The position numbers and the translations under genes were made by a program. From NCBI GenBank assembly GCA_021325275.1, contig JAJPHL010000025.1, positions 1 to 54,757 on the forward strand: DNA of 54,757 nt, in the 5' to 3' direction. Source of the DNA: Terriglobia bacterium. Its GTDB lineage: Bacteria; Acidobacteriota; Terriglobia; JAJPHL01. Positions 6,660 to 14,270 of the stretch are shown here, piece by piece (positions within the stretch are counted from its first letter, which is position 1; each line of letters starts with the position of its first letter). The notes under the pieces are model-generated. The model saw only the letters and a program-made list of their open reading frames with translations. It was not told where the DNA came from and searched no databases.

Positions 6660-9332
6660 ATGAAACGCTCGCTTGGGATCGCCCTTCTTGCGGCCGCGGC
6701 CGCATTCGTTTGCGTCGCCCTTCGATACAATAGCGCCGCGGTTCACGCGCAACCTCGACCCACCGCGGCCGACAATCCGCACGTCGCGCTGGGGCTGGCA
6801 CTGCGCAAACTCGGCGTTTCGGCGACGTTCATGCAGGTCGCCGCGCATCCTGACGACGAACACAACGCGCTCTACGCACTGTTTGGACTCGGCATGGGAA
6901 TGCGCGCGATTTGCCTGCAAACCACGCGCGGCGAAGGCGGACAAAACGAAATCGGCCCGGAGCTTTTCCGCGAAATGGGCGTGCTGCGAACGTCCGAGCT
7001 GCAGAGCGCGCATCGCATCGACGGCGGCGAGCAATATTTCACCCGCGCCATCGACTACGGATATTCCTTCGATCCCAATGAAGTGATCGGCAAGTGGGGA
7101 CGCCAGGAAATCATCGGCGATTTTGTGCGCTTGATCCGCACGCTGCGTCCCGACGTCATGCTGACCATGGGCATTCAGGGCGGCGGCGGCGACCGCGCGC
7201 ACGAAGCGACAAGCGTGTTGTCGCATGAAGCGTACCTGGAAGCCGGCGATCCCACAAAATATCCCGAGCAGATCAAAGAAGGACTGCACGCGTGGCAGCC
7301 GCGCAAGCTCTACATCGCCGGCGGATTCGGCGGAGGACGCGGCAATGCGCCGTCCGGCAACATGACGCAGGTGAACACGGGCGCCACCGATTCTCTGCTG
7401 GGACGAAGCTACAACGACATCGGCAACGAAGCGCGGTCGATGCACAAGTGTCAAGGCATGGGCAATTTCACGGGTGGCGGACGCGGCGGCGGTGGTGGCG
7501 GCGGTCGCAGCTATCGCCTGGCGGAGAGCTCGCTTCCCGGCCAGTTGAACAAGAACGAATCGGGAATGTTCGACGACATCGACACGAGCATCACGGGCAT
7601 CGCGCGTTACGCCGGCCCGAATCCGCCGGCGGGTTTGACCGCGGGACTCGCGAAAGTCGCTGACGCCGCCAAGCGTGCGCAAGCGGCATTCGATGCCGGT
7701 CGCGATGCCGATACCGCTGCTCCCATCGAAGAAGGATTGAATGCGATCCGTGCGTTGCGCGAAGGCCTGAAGAATACGACGTTGTCAGCCGACGCGCGCT
7801 ACGAAATCGATTTTCGCTTGAATCAAAAGGAACGCGATTACGAAGACGCGGTGATCGCCGCGCACGGAATCACGTTTGAAGCGATCGCCGGCGACGGGTT
7901 AGTTGTGCGCGGGCAGCCGTTGCACGTATCGGTCACGGCGCAGAATCACGGCGCGACGGATGTTACGGTGCACGCGGAGGTCGCGGGGATCGAGAACGCA
8001 ACATGCGCCGCGGGTCCTGCGAAGAAAGACGGCACATTCGCTTGTGCCGCCAACGGCCGCGTGCCCGCGAGCGCCGCCATCACCTCGCCGTACTTCGACG
8101 ACGATTACTGGAAACATCCCGCGAATCCCGCCATCAACAAGTTCGCGCCGGGTGTGCCATTCGGGATTCCCTTCGCGGCATCGCCATTTCATGTGACGTT
8201 CCACGTGAAAACCGCCGCGACCGAAGTATCGAAGACGGTGCCGATCCAGTTCCAGTACAGCAAAGATTCCGGCGAAAAACGGATGGAGTTGAACGTGGAG
8301 CCGGCGTTCTCGGTGCGTGTCGAGCCGCCGCTCGCGGTTTTCCCCGAGCACGCGGGACCGCGCGAGGTCCACGTGACGGTCGTCAATAGCACGAAGGGCG
8401 CGTCGCGCGCGGACGTGTCGTTGGAAGCGCCCGCTGGATGGAAGGTATCGCCCACAAACGTGCCGCTCGAATTCAAGAGCGAAGACCAATCGCTTTCCGC
8501 ACGCTTCGAAGTCACCGCGCCGCCGCAGAGCAAAGCAGGTTCGTACAAGCTGCGCGCCGTGGTCACGTCGCCGTCCGCGGCGGGTCAAAAATTCTCCACC
8601 GGCTATGAAACCATCGAATACCCGCACGTGGAGCGCCGTCAACTGATGCTTCCGGCGGAAGCGGAATTGAAAGTGATCGACGTAAAAGTCGCGCCGGGTT
8701 TGAAAGCCGGGTACATCAACGGGTCCGGAGATCTCGTTCCTCCAGCGATCGAACAGTTGGGCGTGAAGCTCAACTTCATCGAGAGAGACGAACTCGCGTC
8801 CGGCGATCTTTCCAAGTACGACGTGATCATGACCGGCGTGCGCGCCTACGAACGCCGCGACGATTTGGAGAAGTACAACCAACGCCTTCTCGATTACGCC
8901 GAGCACGGCGGCACCGTGATCGTGCAATACAACAAAAATGAATTCAACCGCGGGCAGTATGGACCGTTTCCGGCGCGCGTGGGACCGGGCCGCGTCTCCG
9001 ATGAGAATGTGCCGGTGAAAGTTCTCGTTCCTAATCACCCGGTCTTCAATTTTCCGAACAAGATCGGTCCGGACGCCTGGGCGAACTGGGTGCAAGAGCG
9101 CGGACTCTATTTCCTCGGCGAAAAAGACAAGCGCTACGTCGATCTGGTCACGATGACCGACTCGTTCCCGGACAATCCCGGCGAAAAGCTCGGGAGCTTC
9201 GTGGAAGCGCGCACCGGCAACGGCCGCTGGATCTACCTGGGACTCGCGCTGTGGCGGGAATTGCCGGCCGGCGTGGACGGCTCGTATCTGCTGCTCGCAA
9301 ATTTACTGAGTCTTCCAAGAGCTCCGAAATGA
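6660..9332 (+). CDS. Exported PIG-L family deacetylase-like protein with NEW3-like domain
   Basis: An 890-residue protein with an N-terminal signal peptide or anchor (MKRSLGIALL and about 15 further hydrophobic residues). At about residues 60-70 it has AAHPDDEHNALY, the HPDDE zinc-binding motif of PIG-L/LmbE deacetylases, which remove N-acetyl groups from amino sugars. A later HEATSVLSHEAYLEAGD block fits the same fold. A Gly-rich loop (GGGRGGGGGGG) lies near residue 280. The middle third is beta-rich with paired repeats such as VHVTVVNSTKGASRADVSL, like the NEW3/APHP adhesion folds. The last 250 residues resemble a glutamine-amidotransferase-like flavodoxin domain. Substrate is unknown; a cell-wall or exopolysaccharide amino sugar is plausible. 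Confidence 0.8.
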   Translation: MKRSLGIALLAAAAAFVCVALRYNSAAVHAQPRPTAADNPHVALGLALRKLGVSATFMQVAAHPDDEHNALYALFGLGMGMRAICLQTTRGEGGQNEIGPELFREMGVLRTSELQSAHRIDGGEQYFTRAIDYGYSFDPNEVIGKWGRQEIIGDFVRLIRTLRPDVMLTMGIQGGGGDRAHEATSVLSHEAYLEAGDPTKYPEQIKEGLHAWQPRKLYIAGGFGGGRGNAPSGNMTQVNTGATDSLLGRSYNDIGNEARSMHKCQGMGNFTGGGRGGGGGGGRSYRLAESSLPGQLNKNESGMFDDIDTSITGIARYAGPNPPAGLTAGLAKVADAAKRAQAAFDAGRDADTAAPIEEGLNAIRALREGLKNTTLSADARYEIDFRLNQKERDYEDAVIAAHGITFEAIAGDGLVVRGQPLHVSVTAQNHGATDVTVHAEVAGIENATCAAGPAKKDGTFACAANGRVPASAAITSPYFDDDYWKHPANPAINKFAPGVPFGIPFAASPFHVTFHVKTAATEVSKTVPIQFQYSKDSGEKRMELNVEPAFSVRVEPPLAVFPEHAGPREVHVTVVNSTKGASRADVSLEAPAGWKVSPTNVPLEFKSEDQSLSARFEVTAPPQSKAGSYKLRAVVTSPSAAGQKFSTGYETIEYPHVERRQLMLPAEAELKVIDVKVAPGLKAGYINGSGDLVPPAIEQLGVKLNFIERDELASGDLSKYDVIMTGVRAYERRDDLEKYNQRLLDYAEHGGTVIVQYNKNEFNRGQYGPFPARVGPGRVSDENVPVKVLVPNHPVFNFPNKIGPDAWANWVQERGLYFLGEKDKRYVDLVTMTDSFPDNPGEKLGSFVEARTGNGRWIYLGLALWRELPAGVDGSYLLLANLLSLPRAPK

Positions 9333-9341
9333 TTTGGATTG

Positions 9342-9770
9342 TCAAGAACGGCGAACCACGAGTCCCGGAATCTTTTCGAAATGACGCATGTTTAGCGTGG
9401 CAACAGCATACCCGCGTTCAAGAGCGGAAGCACCGATTGCCAAGTCGTCGAACGCAATCTTGATCCCTTTCATAGCAAGCTCTGCGCTGATTCGCCCGAC
9501 AATTTCACACGTCTCGCGCGTTACAGCGTGAACAGGAAAATGACGCAGCAGTTCTTCGATGAATGCCTTGCGCCGCTCGCGAATCTCAGGCCCGTTGGCC
9601 CTATAGACTCCGTGGACGAGTTCCGCCACGGTAACAGCACATATAGCCACATCGATTTCACCAAACATGCGTCTTATGTCGGTGAAAAGTTGCTCGACAG
9701 TCTGCCCTTTTCGTTCAGCAGCGATGATAATGCTGGAATCGATGGTCAGTCCCAGGATGGAGGGTTCCAT
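9342..9770 (-). CDS. VapC-like PIN domain toxin
   Basis: A 142-residue PIN-domain protein, expected to act as a Mg-dependent RNase that targets tRNA or mRNA when freed from its antitoxin. The acidic residues typical of the fold are visible: Asp in TIDSSIII, Glu in VTVAELVHG, and Asp in FDDLAIGASAL followed by YAVATLNMRHFEKIPGL. The start MEPSILGL lies inside the 3' end of the antitoxin gene; the two overlap by 25 nt (9746-9770), which implies translational coupling. It converges on the PIG-L gene with 9 nt between stops. The target cannot be deduced. Confidence 0.85.
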   Translation of the reverse strand: MEPSILGLTIDSSIIIAAERKGQTVEQLFTDIRRMFGEIDVAICAVTVAELVHGVYRANGPEIRERRKAFIEELLRHFPVHAVTRETCEIVGRISAELAMKGIKIAFDDLAIGASALERGYAVATLNMRHFEKIPGLVVRRS

Positions 9771-10021
9771 TCGCCTTGGCGGCTCCTAATGCCGTCCTCG
9801 ACATCCGCGGCGAATTCACCGTCCAGTGTCACGTTCGAGCCACTGGCGCGCGCAGATGCGATACACTCGGAAATCGGACGCCCCATCGGCTTGCTGGATC
9901 GAATGACCGCGACCGGTTGATGATCGTGCTCGACCAGCACTTCAGCGCCTTCGCGGACCTTGGCCAGCACGTCGGGAAAATTCCCGGCGACCTCGGCTGC
10001 GGTCATGTGCAATTGAATCAT
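9746..10021 (-). CDS. Phd/YefM-type antitoxin of the VapC pair
   Basis: A 91-residue protein expected to bind and neutralise the adjacent PIN toxin and to repress the pair through its N-terminal DNA-binding fold. MTAAEVAGNFPDVLAKVREG and VLVEHDHQPVAVIRSSKP give the Phd/YefM pattern; the acidic tail (LDGEFAADVEDGIR) would be the toxin-wrapping part. Possible starts are 10096, 10033 and 10021. I chose ATG 10021 because TATGAT lies exactly 7 nt upstream and the protein then begins directly at the Phd domain. Choosing 10033 would add only four residues. Confidence 0.8.
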   Translation of the reverse strand: MIQLHMTAAEVAGNFPDVLAKVREGAEVLVEHDHQPVAVIRSSKPMGRPISECIASARASGSNVTLDGEFAADVEDGIRSRQGEWNPPSWD

Positions 10022-10028
10022 TGCAGTT

Positions 10029-10034
10029 ATCATA
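10029..10034 (-). promoter_or_regulatory. -10 element TATGAT of the VapBC-like pair
   Basis: Read on the minus strand, TATGAT (5 of 6) ends 7 nt before ATG 10021. The in-frame ATG 10033 lies inside the hexamer, so that start would not be transcribed from this promoter. Confidence 0.45.
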
Positions 10035-10116
10035 CCATCGCTCAACAAATAGGCGCGCGGGCGCATGAGTACCGGTTCCCGCGCTGATTTTAACACTCAC
10101 ATTTCACCCAGACTGA

Positions 10117-10122
10117 GACAAT
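10117..10122 (+). promoter_or_regulatory. Weak -10 candidate (GACAAT) of the K+ importer gene
   Basis: GACAAT ends 7 nt before ATG 10130, with no Shine-Dalgarno between. It matches the consensus at only 4 of 6 positions. Confidence 0.3.
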
Positions 10123-10129
10123 ACCAACC

Positions 10130-11995
10130 ATGGAACTTCTTGATGTTCTGCTGGGACGCCCGCTCGCCTCAAAGGAAGCACGCGCGGAACGCATCGGTCC
10201 CATGGCCGGCATTCCGATTTTCGGTTTAGATGCCCTGAGCTCGGCGGCCTACGGACCCGAAGCCGCGTTGACGCTCTTGATTCCGCTGGGCGCGGCGGGC
10301 GTCGCGTATATTCTGCCGATCACTATCAGCATCGTGATCCTGCTGACCATCGTTTATTTTTCCTATCGGCAAACTATCGAAGCGTATCCCGGCGGCGGTG
10401 GATCGTACACGGTGGCGCGCGAGAACTTGGGACCTTCCGCGGGATTGCTGGCGGCCTCCGCGCTGATGATCGACTACGTGCTGACGGTGGCAGTGGGAAT
10501 TTCCGCGGGCGTCGGCGCGCTGGTATCGGCCGCGCCGAAATTGCAATCGCACACGCTGGCGATTTGCTTGGGGATTCTCGTGCTGATCGTGATCGTGAAC
10601 TTGCGCGGCGTACGCGAGGCGGGCGTGGTGTTCATGATCCCGACGTATTTGTTCCTGGGATCGCTCTTGATCATGATCGCCATCGGACTCATGAAGACGC
10701 TCTCGTCGGGCGGTCATCCCACCGCCGTCGTGGCGGCGCCGGCGATGCCCGCGGCGGCCGCCGCCGTGAGCGCGTGGATGCTGTTGCAAGTTTTCGCGAG
10801 CGGTTGCACGGCGATGACCGGCGTGGAGGCGGTCTCGAACGGCGTGAGCGCCTTTCGCGAGCCGACCAACAAAAACGCGCAGCGTACGCTGACCATCATC
10901 ATCGCCCTGTTGATCGTACTGCTCGCCGGCATCGCGTATCTGTGTAAGGCGTACGGAATCGGCGCGACGGATCCGGGGAAAGAAGGTTATCAAAGCGTCT
11001 TGTCGATGCTGCTGGCCGCCGTCGCCGGGCACGGCTGGTTTTACTATGTGAGTATCGGATCGATTCTGCTCGTGCTGTGCCTCTCGGCCAACACCGCATT
11101 CGCCGACTTCCCGCGCCTGTGCCGCATCATCGCGATCGACGGTTACTTGCCGCACGGATTCTCAACGGTGGGACGCCGCCTTGTTTTCACGCAGGGAATT
11201 TGGGTGCTCGCGGCACTCTCCGCGCTGCTGCTGACGATTTTTGGCGGCGTCACCGATCGCTTGATTCCGCTGTACGCGGTTGGCGCGTTTCTGGCGTTCA
11301 CGTTGTCGCAAGCGGGCATGGTGGTGCATTGGCGGCGCCATGGCGGAGAGTGGTCGCACATCTTGATCAACGGCACGGGCGCTATCGCGACGGGAATTAC
11401 GGTGGCCGTTGTGCTCGTCGCGAAATTCGTGGAAGGCGCGTGGATCACGCTGCTGCTGATTCCCACGATTCTGGCGGTGATGCTCGCGGTGAAACACCAT
11501 TACGAGCGCGTCGCCGAGGAAATTGCCTCGACCGAGCCCGTCGATCTCACCAAGATCGAGCCGCCGATTGTCGTGCTGCCCGCGTATGTCTGGAATCGCG
11601 TGACCCGCGAGGCGCTGCGCTTCGTCTACGGCATTTCACACGAGATCCGCGCGGTGTCGGTGGAAGCCGAGGAAAATTCCTGCTCGGCGTTTCGTGATAA
11701 CTGGGCGCGGCTCGCCGAACAACCCGCGCGCGACGCGGGACTGCCGCCGCCCAAGCTTGACGTGATCACGTCGCCGTACCGGCGCGTGATGCGTCCGCTT
11801 TACGACTACATTTTGCAGTTGGCGAAAGAAAACCCCACTCGCCAAATCGCCGTGGTGATTCCGGAGTTGGTGAAGCGCCGTTGGTATCACAACTTGATGC
11901 ACAATCAGCGCGCCGCGATTTTGAAAACGTGGCTGCTGGTCGGTGGAAACCGCAACATCATCGTGATCAACGTGCCGTGGTACACCGAAGGCTGA
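10130..11995 (+). CDS. KimA/YdaO-like potassium importer (APC/KUP superfamily permease)
   Basis: A 621-residue protein with about 12 transmembrane helices in the first 455 residues and a soluble C-terminal domain of about 160 residues. The opening resembles Bacillus subtilis KimA (YdaO): LGRPL, then LDALSSAAYGPEAAL, then SYRQTIEAYPGGGGSYTVA and DYVLTVAVGISAG. KimA is a high-affinity, proton-coupled potassium importer inhibited by c-di-AMP, and its C-terminal domain mediates that control. A broader reading is an amino-acid permease of the APC family. There is no c-di-AMP riboswitch upstream, as only about 100 nt separate it from the divergent antitoxin gene. It converges on the phosphofructokinase gene with a 2-nt gap. 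Confidence 0.75.
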   Translation: MELLDVLLGRPLASKEARAERIGPMAGIPIFGLDALSSAAYGPEAALTLLIPLGAAGVAYILPITISIVILLTIVYFSYRQTIEAYPGGGGSYTVARENLGPSAGLLAASALMIDYVLTVAVGISAGVGALVSAAPKLQSHTLAICLGILVLIVIVNLRGVREAGVVFMIPTYLFLGSLLIMIAIGLMKTLSSGGHPTAVVAAPAMPAAAAAVSAWMLLQVFASGCTAMTGVEAVSNGVSAFREPTNKNAQRTLTIIIALLIVLLAGIAYLCKAYGIGATDPGKEGYQSVLSMLLAAVAGHGWFYYVSIGSILLVLCLSANTAFADFPRLCRIIAIDGYLPHGFSTVGRRLVFTQGIWVLAALSALLLTIFGGVTDRLIPLYAVGAFLAFTLSQAGMVVHWRRHGGEWSHILINGTGAIATGITVAVVLVAKFVEGAWITLLLIPTILAVMLAVKHHYERVAEEIASTEPVDLTKIEPPIVVLPAYVWNRVTREALRFVYGISHEIRAVSVEAEENSCSAFRDNWARLAEQPARDAGLPPPKLDVITSPYRRVMRPLYDYILQLAKENPTRQIAVVIPELVKRRWYHNLMHNQRAAILKTWLLVGGNRNIIVINVPWYTEG

Positions 11996-11997
11996 TG

Positions 11998-13155
11998 CTA
12001 CAGTTCGTCCGGTAACTCGATCGCCGGACCGATCAGCGGCGCGACGTACTCACGATAGCTTTCATCCACCGCGCCTACGCCCGGCAAATATCGCCGCGGC
12101 ATGGTGCGATGTTTCCCCGCCACTCTCGCCAGCGGCACGGCGACACACTCACAGCGGTAGCGTTTCGATTGCGCACGGCGAAAGCCGGCCATCACGGCAT
12201 CCTCGCCGGCGAGCGCCAGTCGCACGGCGAATGCGCCGGCCATGCGTGACTCTTGCCAATCGACGGGAGACACGGTCGGCGTAAACGCGCGGCACAACAG
12301 TCCCGGTTTTTCGCTGCGGGCGCGAACCTTCAACCGTGTGCGCACCAGTTCCGCTAAGTGAATCGCCACGTTGCTGGCGAGCGGACGGCCCCAGGCGTCG
12401 CAATTCGCGCCGCCCGAGGCGACAATCACGCGCCCCTGGTGATCGCGCACCGCTTCGGCGACCACGCCCATCACCCAACCTTGGCGCGTCAACAAGCGAT
12501 CCACGCGCGTCAGGAACTCTTCGCGGTCGAAGGGACGCTCGGGCGTATAGATGAAGTGCGGCGCGTCGCCTTGGCGGCGGCGTGCCAGGATCGTTGCGGC
12601 GGCTTGCCATCCCGTGTCGCGGCCCATCACTTCGCAAATGGAAACGGGCGTCGGCAACGAGCGTTGATCGAGTCCCATGTCCCGCACCGCCAGCCCGAGA
12701 AAACGCGCCGCCGTCCCGAATCCCGGCGTGTGATCGGTCAAGGCGATGTCGTTGTCGATGGTCTTGGGAATGCCCACCGTCGCGAGCTCGTAGCGTTCGG
12801 CGCGCGCGGCCTGCGAGATCGCCAGCGCCGTGCCCATCGATCCGTTGCCGCCGGTGTAAAAGCAATAGCGGATGTCGTGCGCGCGGAAATAGGCGATCAA
12901 CTCGCGCAAGTGCGCACCGGTCACCTCGCCGCGATAGCAACCGATCAGCGATCCCGCTTGTCTGGCAAGCTTCGTCAGCCGCGAGGCGCTCCCGTCGAGC
13001 AGATCGATCCGTTCGCGCCCGCCCAATCCGCCGCGCGCCGCCCACAGCTTGCGCACGCCGCCACGCCGCGCGGCTTCAGCCACTCCCAATAAACTGGCGT
13101 TCAGCACCGCCGTAGGACCGCCGCCGTGAGCGAGAAATGCATTGCCGCCAGCCAT
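11998..13155 (-). CDS. 6-phosphofructokinase, PPi-type-like
   Basis: A 385-residue PFK-superfamily enzyme that phosphorylates fructose 6-phosphate in glycolysis. The N-terminal GGGPTAVLNAS motif (residues 11-21) is the form usual in the PPi-using clade. PKTIDND (130-136) has Lys where ATP-dependent enzymes normally have Gly, again PPi-like. However TGGNGS (101-106) has Asn-Gly where PPi enzymes have Asp-Asp and ATP enzymes have Asp-Gly, so the donor pocket is atypical. MGRDTGW further on is the sugar-phosphate loop. ATG 13155 has TATGAT 8 nt upstream. Whether ATP or PPi is used cannot be settled from sequence. Confidence 0.85.
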   Translation of the reverse strand: MAGGNAFLAHGGGPTAVLNASLLGVAEAARRGGVRKLWAARGGLGGRERIDLLDGSASRLTKLARQAGSLIGCYRGEVTGAHLRELIAYFRAHDIRYCFYTGGNGSMGTALAISQAARAERYELATVGIPKTIDNDIALTDHTPGFGTAARFLGLAVRDMGLDQRSLPTPVSICEVMGRDTGWQAAATILARRRQGDAPHFIYTPERPFDREEFLTRVDRLLTRQGWVMGVVAEAVRDHQGRVIVASGGANCDAWGRPLASNVAIHLAELVRTRLKVRARSEKPGLLCRAFTPTVSPVDWQESRMAGAFAVRLALAGEDAVMAGFRRAQSKRYRCECVAVPLARVAGKHRTMPRRYLPGVGAVDESYREYVAPLIGPAIELPDEL

Positions 13156-13163
13156 CGACGCTC

Positions 13164-13169
13164 ATCATA
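13164..13169 (-). promoter_or_regulatory. -10 element TATGAT of the phosphofructokinase gene
   Basis: On the minus strand TATGAT (5 of 6) ends 8 nt before ATG 13155. No Shine-Dalgarno lies between, so a leaderless or nearly leaderless transcript is implied. Confidence 0.45.
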
Positions 13170-13232
13170 TCGAAGCTTCTTTGGATCGAAGCCGCGTATC
13201 TAACGATTGCTCCTTGGCAAGACGCCGCACGA

Positions 13233-13238
13233 TACAAT
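13233..13238 (+). promoter_or_regulatory. -10 element TACAAT upstream of pgsA
   Basis: TACAAT (5 of 6) overlaps the first two bases of ATG 13237 and ends exactly 7 nt before the in-frame GTG 13246. If it is the promoter, the protein starts at GTG 13246 from a leaderless message. Confidence 0.4.
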
Positions 13239-13848
13239 GAAATTTGTGCCGCGTTCCCGCCGAATTCTGACGATTCCCAACGCTTTTACGATGCTGCGCG
13301 TGGTTCTGTTGCCCGCGATCCTTTGGTGCATCCTGGAAGAGCGTTTCGATTGGGCGCTGTGGATGATGGGCGTGTGCGGCATCAGCGATTTTCTCGACGG
13401 CTATCTTGCGCGCCGCTGGAAACAACGCTCGCGCTTCGGGATGGTTCTCGATCCCATCGCCGATAAGCTGCTGCTCAGTTCCTGCTTCCTGACGCTGGCG
13501 ATGTCCGCGCAGATTTCCTGGTGGGTTTCAGGATTGGTGCTGGCGCGCGACGCCGGAATCATCGTCACGGCGGTGGTATTGGTGCTGACGACGAACCTGC
13601 GGCAATTTCCGCCCAGCGCCGTCGGAAAACTGAACACCGTCGTGCAACTGGCCGCGATTTACGCCGTGCTGCTCGACGTCGTTTATCGCGGATGGCTGTG
13701 GCATTATTTCCGTGTGGGCCTGATGTGGCTGACACCGGCGCTGGTGATGGCGTCGGGATGCCAATACGCCTGGTTGATGATCAAAAAGCTGAGCCGCGAG
13801 CGGAAACCGCTCGAGGAATTGGATCAGGACGAAAACGGCAAGCGTTAA
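13237..13848 (+). CDS. pgsA: CDP-alcohol phosphatidyltransferase (PgsA-like)
   Basis: A membrane enzyme of 203 residues that displaces CMP from CDP-diacylglycerol, most likely with glycerol 3-phosphate, giving phosphatidylglycerophosphate. The family signature DGx2ARx8Gx3Dx3D is complete in DFLDGYLARR, RFGMVLDPIADK. Five or six hydrophobic segments surround it. IPNAFTMLRVVLLP near the N-terminus is typical of PgsA. The tail is charged (RERKPLEELDQDEN). ATG 13237 is used; GTG 13246, three codons later, is supported by the TACAAT hexamer 7 nt upstream of it. The cdsA gene that makes its substrate lies at 43530. A cardiolipin synthase or other CDP-alcohol transferase is possible. Confidence 0.82.
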   Translation: MKFVPRSRRILTIPNAFTMLRVVLLPAILWCILEERFDWALWMMGVCGISDFLDGYLARRWKQRSRFGMVLDPIADKLLLSSCFLTLAMSAQISWWVSGLVLARDAGIIVTAVVLVLTTNLRQFPPSAVGKLNTVVQLAAIYAVLLDVVYRGWLWHYFRVGLMWLTPALVMASGCQYAWLMIKKLSRERKPLEELDQDENGKR

Positions 13849-13870
13849 GAAGGACCGCAGGCGCTCGTTC

Positions 13871-14203
13871 TTACGAGAGCGCAACGGCGCGGCGCACCAC
13901 ATCCTCCGGCGCCGGATTCAAGTCGAGTAACTCAATCGCCTCGCCGCGTTCCAGGGCTTCTTTCAGGATTCCCGCCGCCACACGTGCGGCGCGTTCATCG
14001 GTGAGGTCGCGCTTGGCGTTTTTCTGATACTCGCCCCACGCCGTGTGCGGCAGCGCCACCACCACGCCCGTTCCGTTGACACGAAATTTCACGTCCACCG
14101 TGTCGCTGTGGCGCAAGGAAATCGCCGTTTGCAGGTAGACGAATCGGCACTGGTAGTCCTGGCCGGTGAGAGAGGATTGCGCCTTGAATTCCCGGTAGTT
14201 CAT
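13871..14203 (-). CDS. Conserved-looking hypothetical protein
   Basis: A 110-residue soluble protein that I do not recognise. The first 60 residues alternate beta-type segments (YQCRFVYLQ, TVDVKFRVNGTGVVVALP), and the rest is helical and charged (DLTDERAARVAAGILKEALERGEAIELLDLNP). The frame stays open upstream to 14929, but that part is antisense to the phosphatase gene. The start MNYREFK at 14203 is preceded by GACAAT ending 6 nt upstream on the same strand. It lies between pgsA (convergent) and the phosphatase gene (divergent). Confidence 0.6.
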   Translation of the reverse strand: MNYREFKAQSSLTGQDYQCRFVYLQTAISLRHSDTVDVKFRVNGTGVVVALPHTAWGEYQKNAKRDLTDERAARVAAGILKEALERGEAIELLDLNPAPEDVVRRAVALS

Positions 14204-14224
14204 CCCGCTATTGTCTCCATGTGT

Positions 14225-14230
14225 TATAGT
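14225..14230 (+). promoter_or_regulatory. -10 element TATAGT of the phosphatase gene
   Basis: TATAGT (5 of 6) lies 40 nt before ATG 14271. It excludes the alternative TTG start at 14211, which would lie upstream of the promoter. The message would carry a leader of about 34 nt with a weak GACGGCGAG ribosome site. Confidence 0.4.
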
Positions 14231-14270
14231 ACCGCACAGCCGGAGCTTTTGGGACGGCGAGCAACTCGCG

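Noticed and set aside
13849-13894. TAAGAA/TTCTTA inverted repeat after pgsA as a terminator
   Set aside because: The 6-bp stem has a 16-nt loop and no U-tract, too weak to call.
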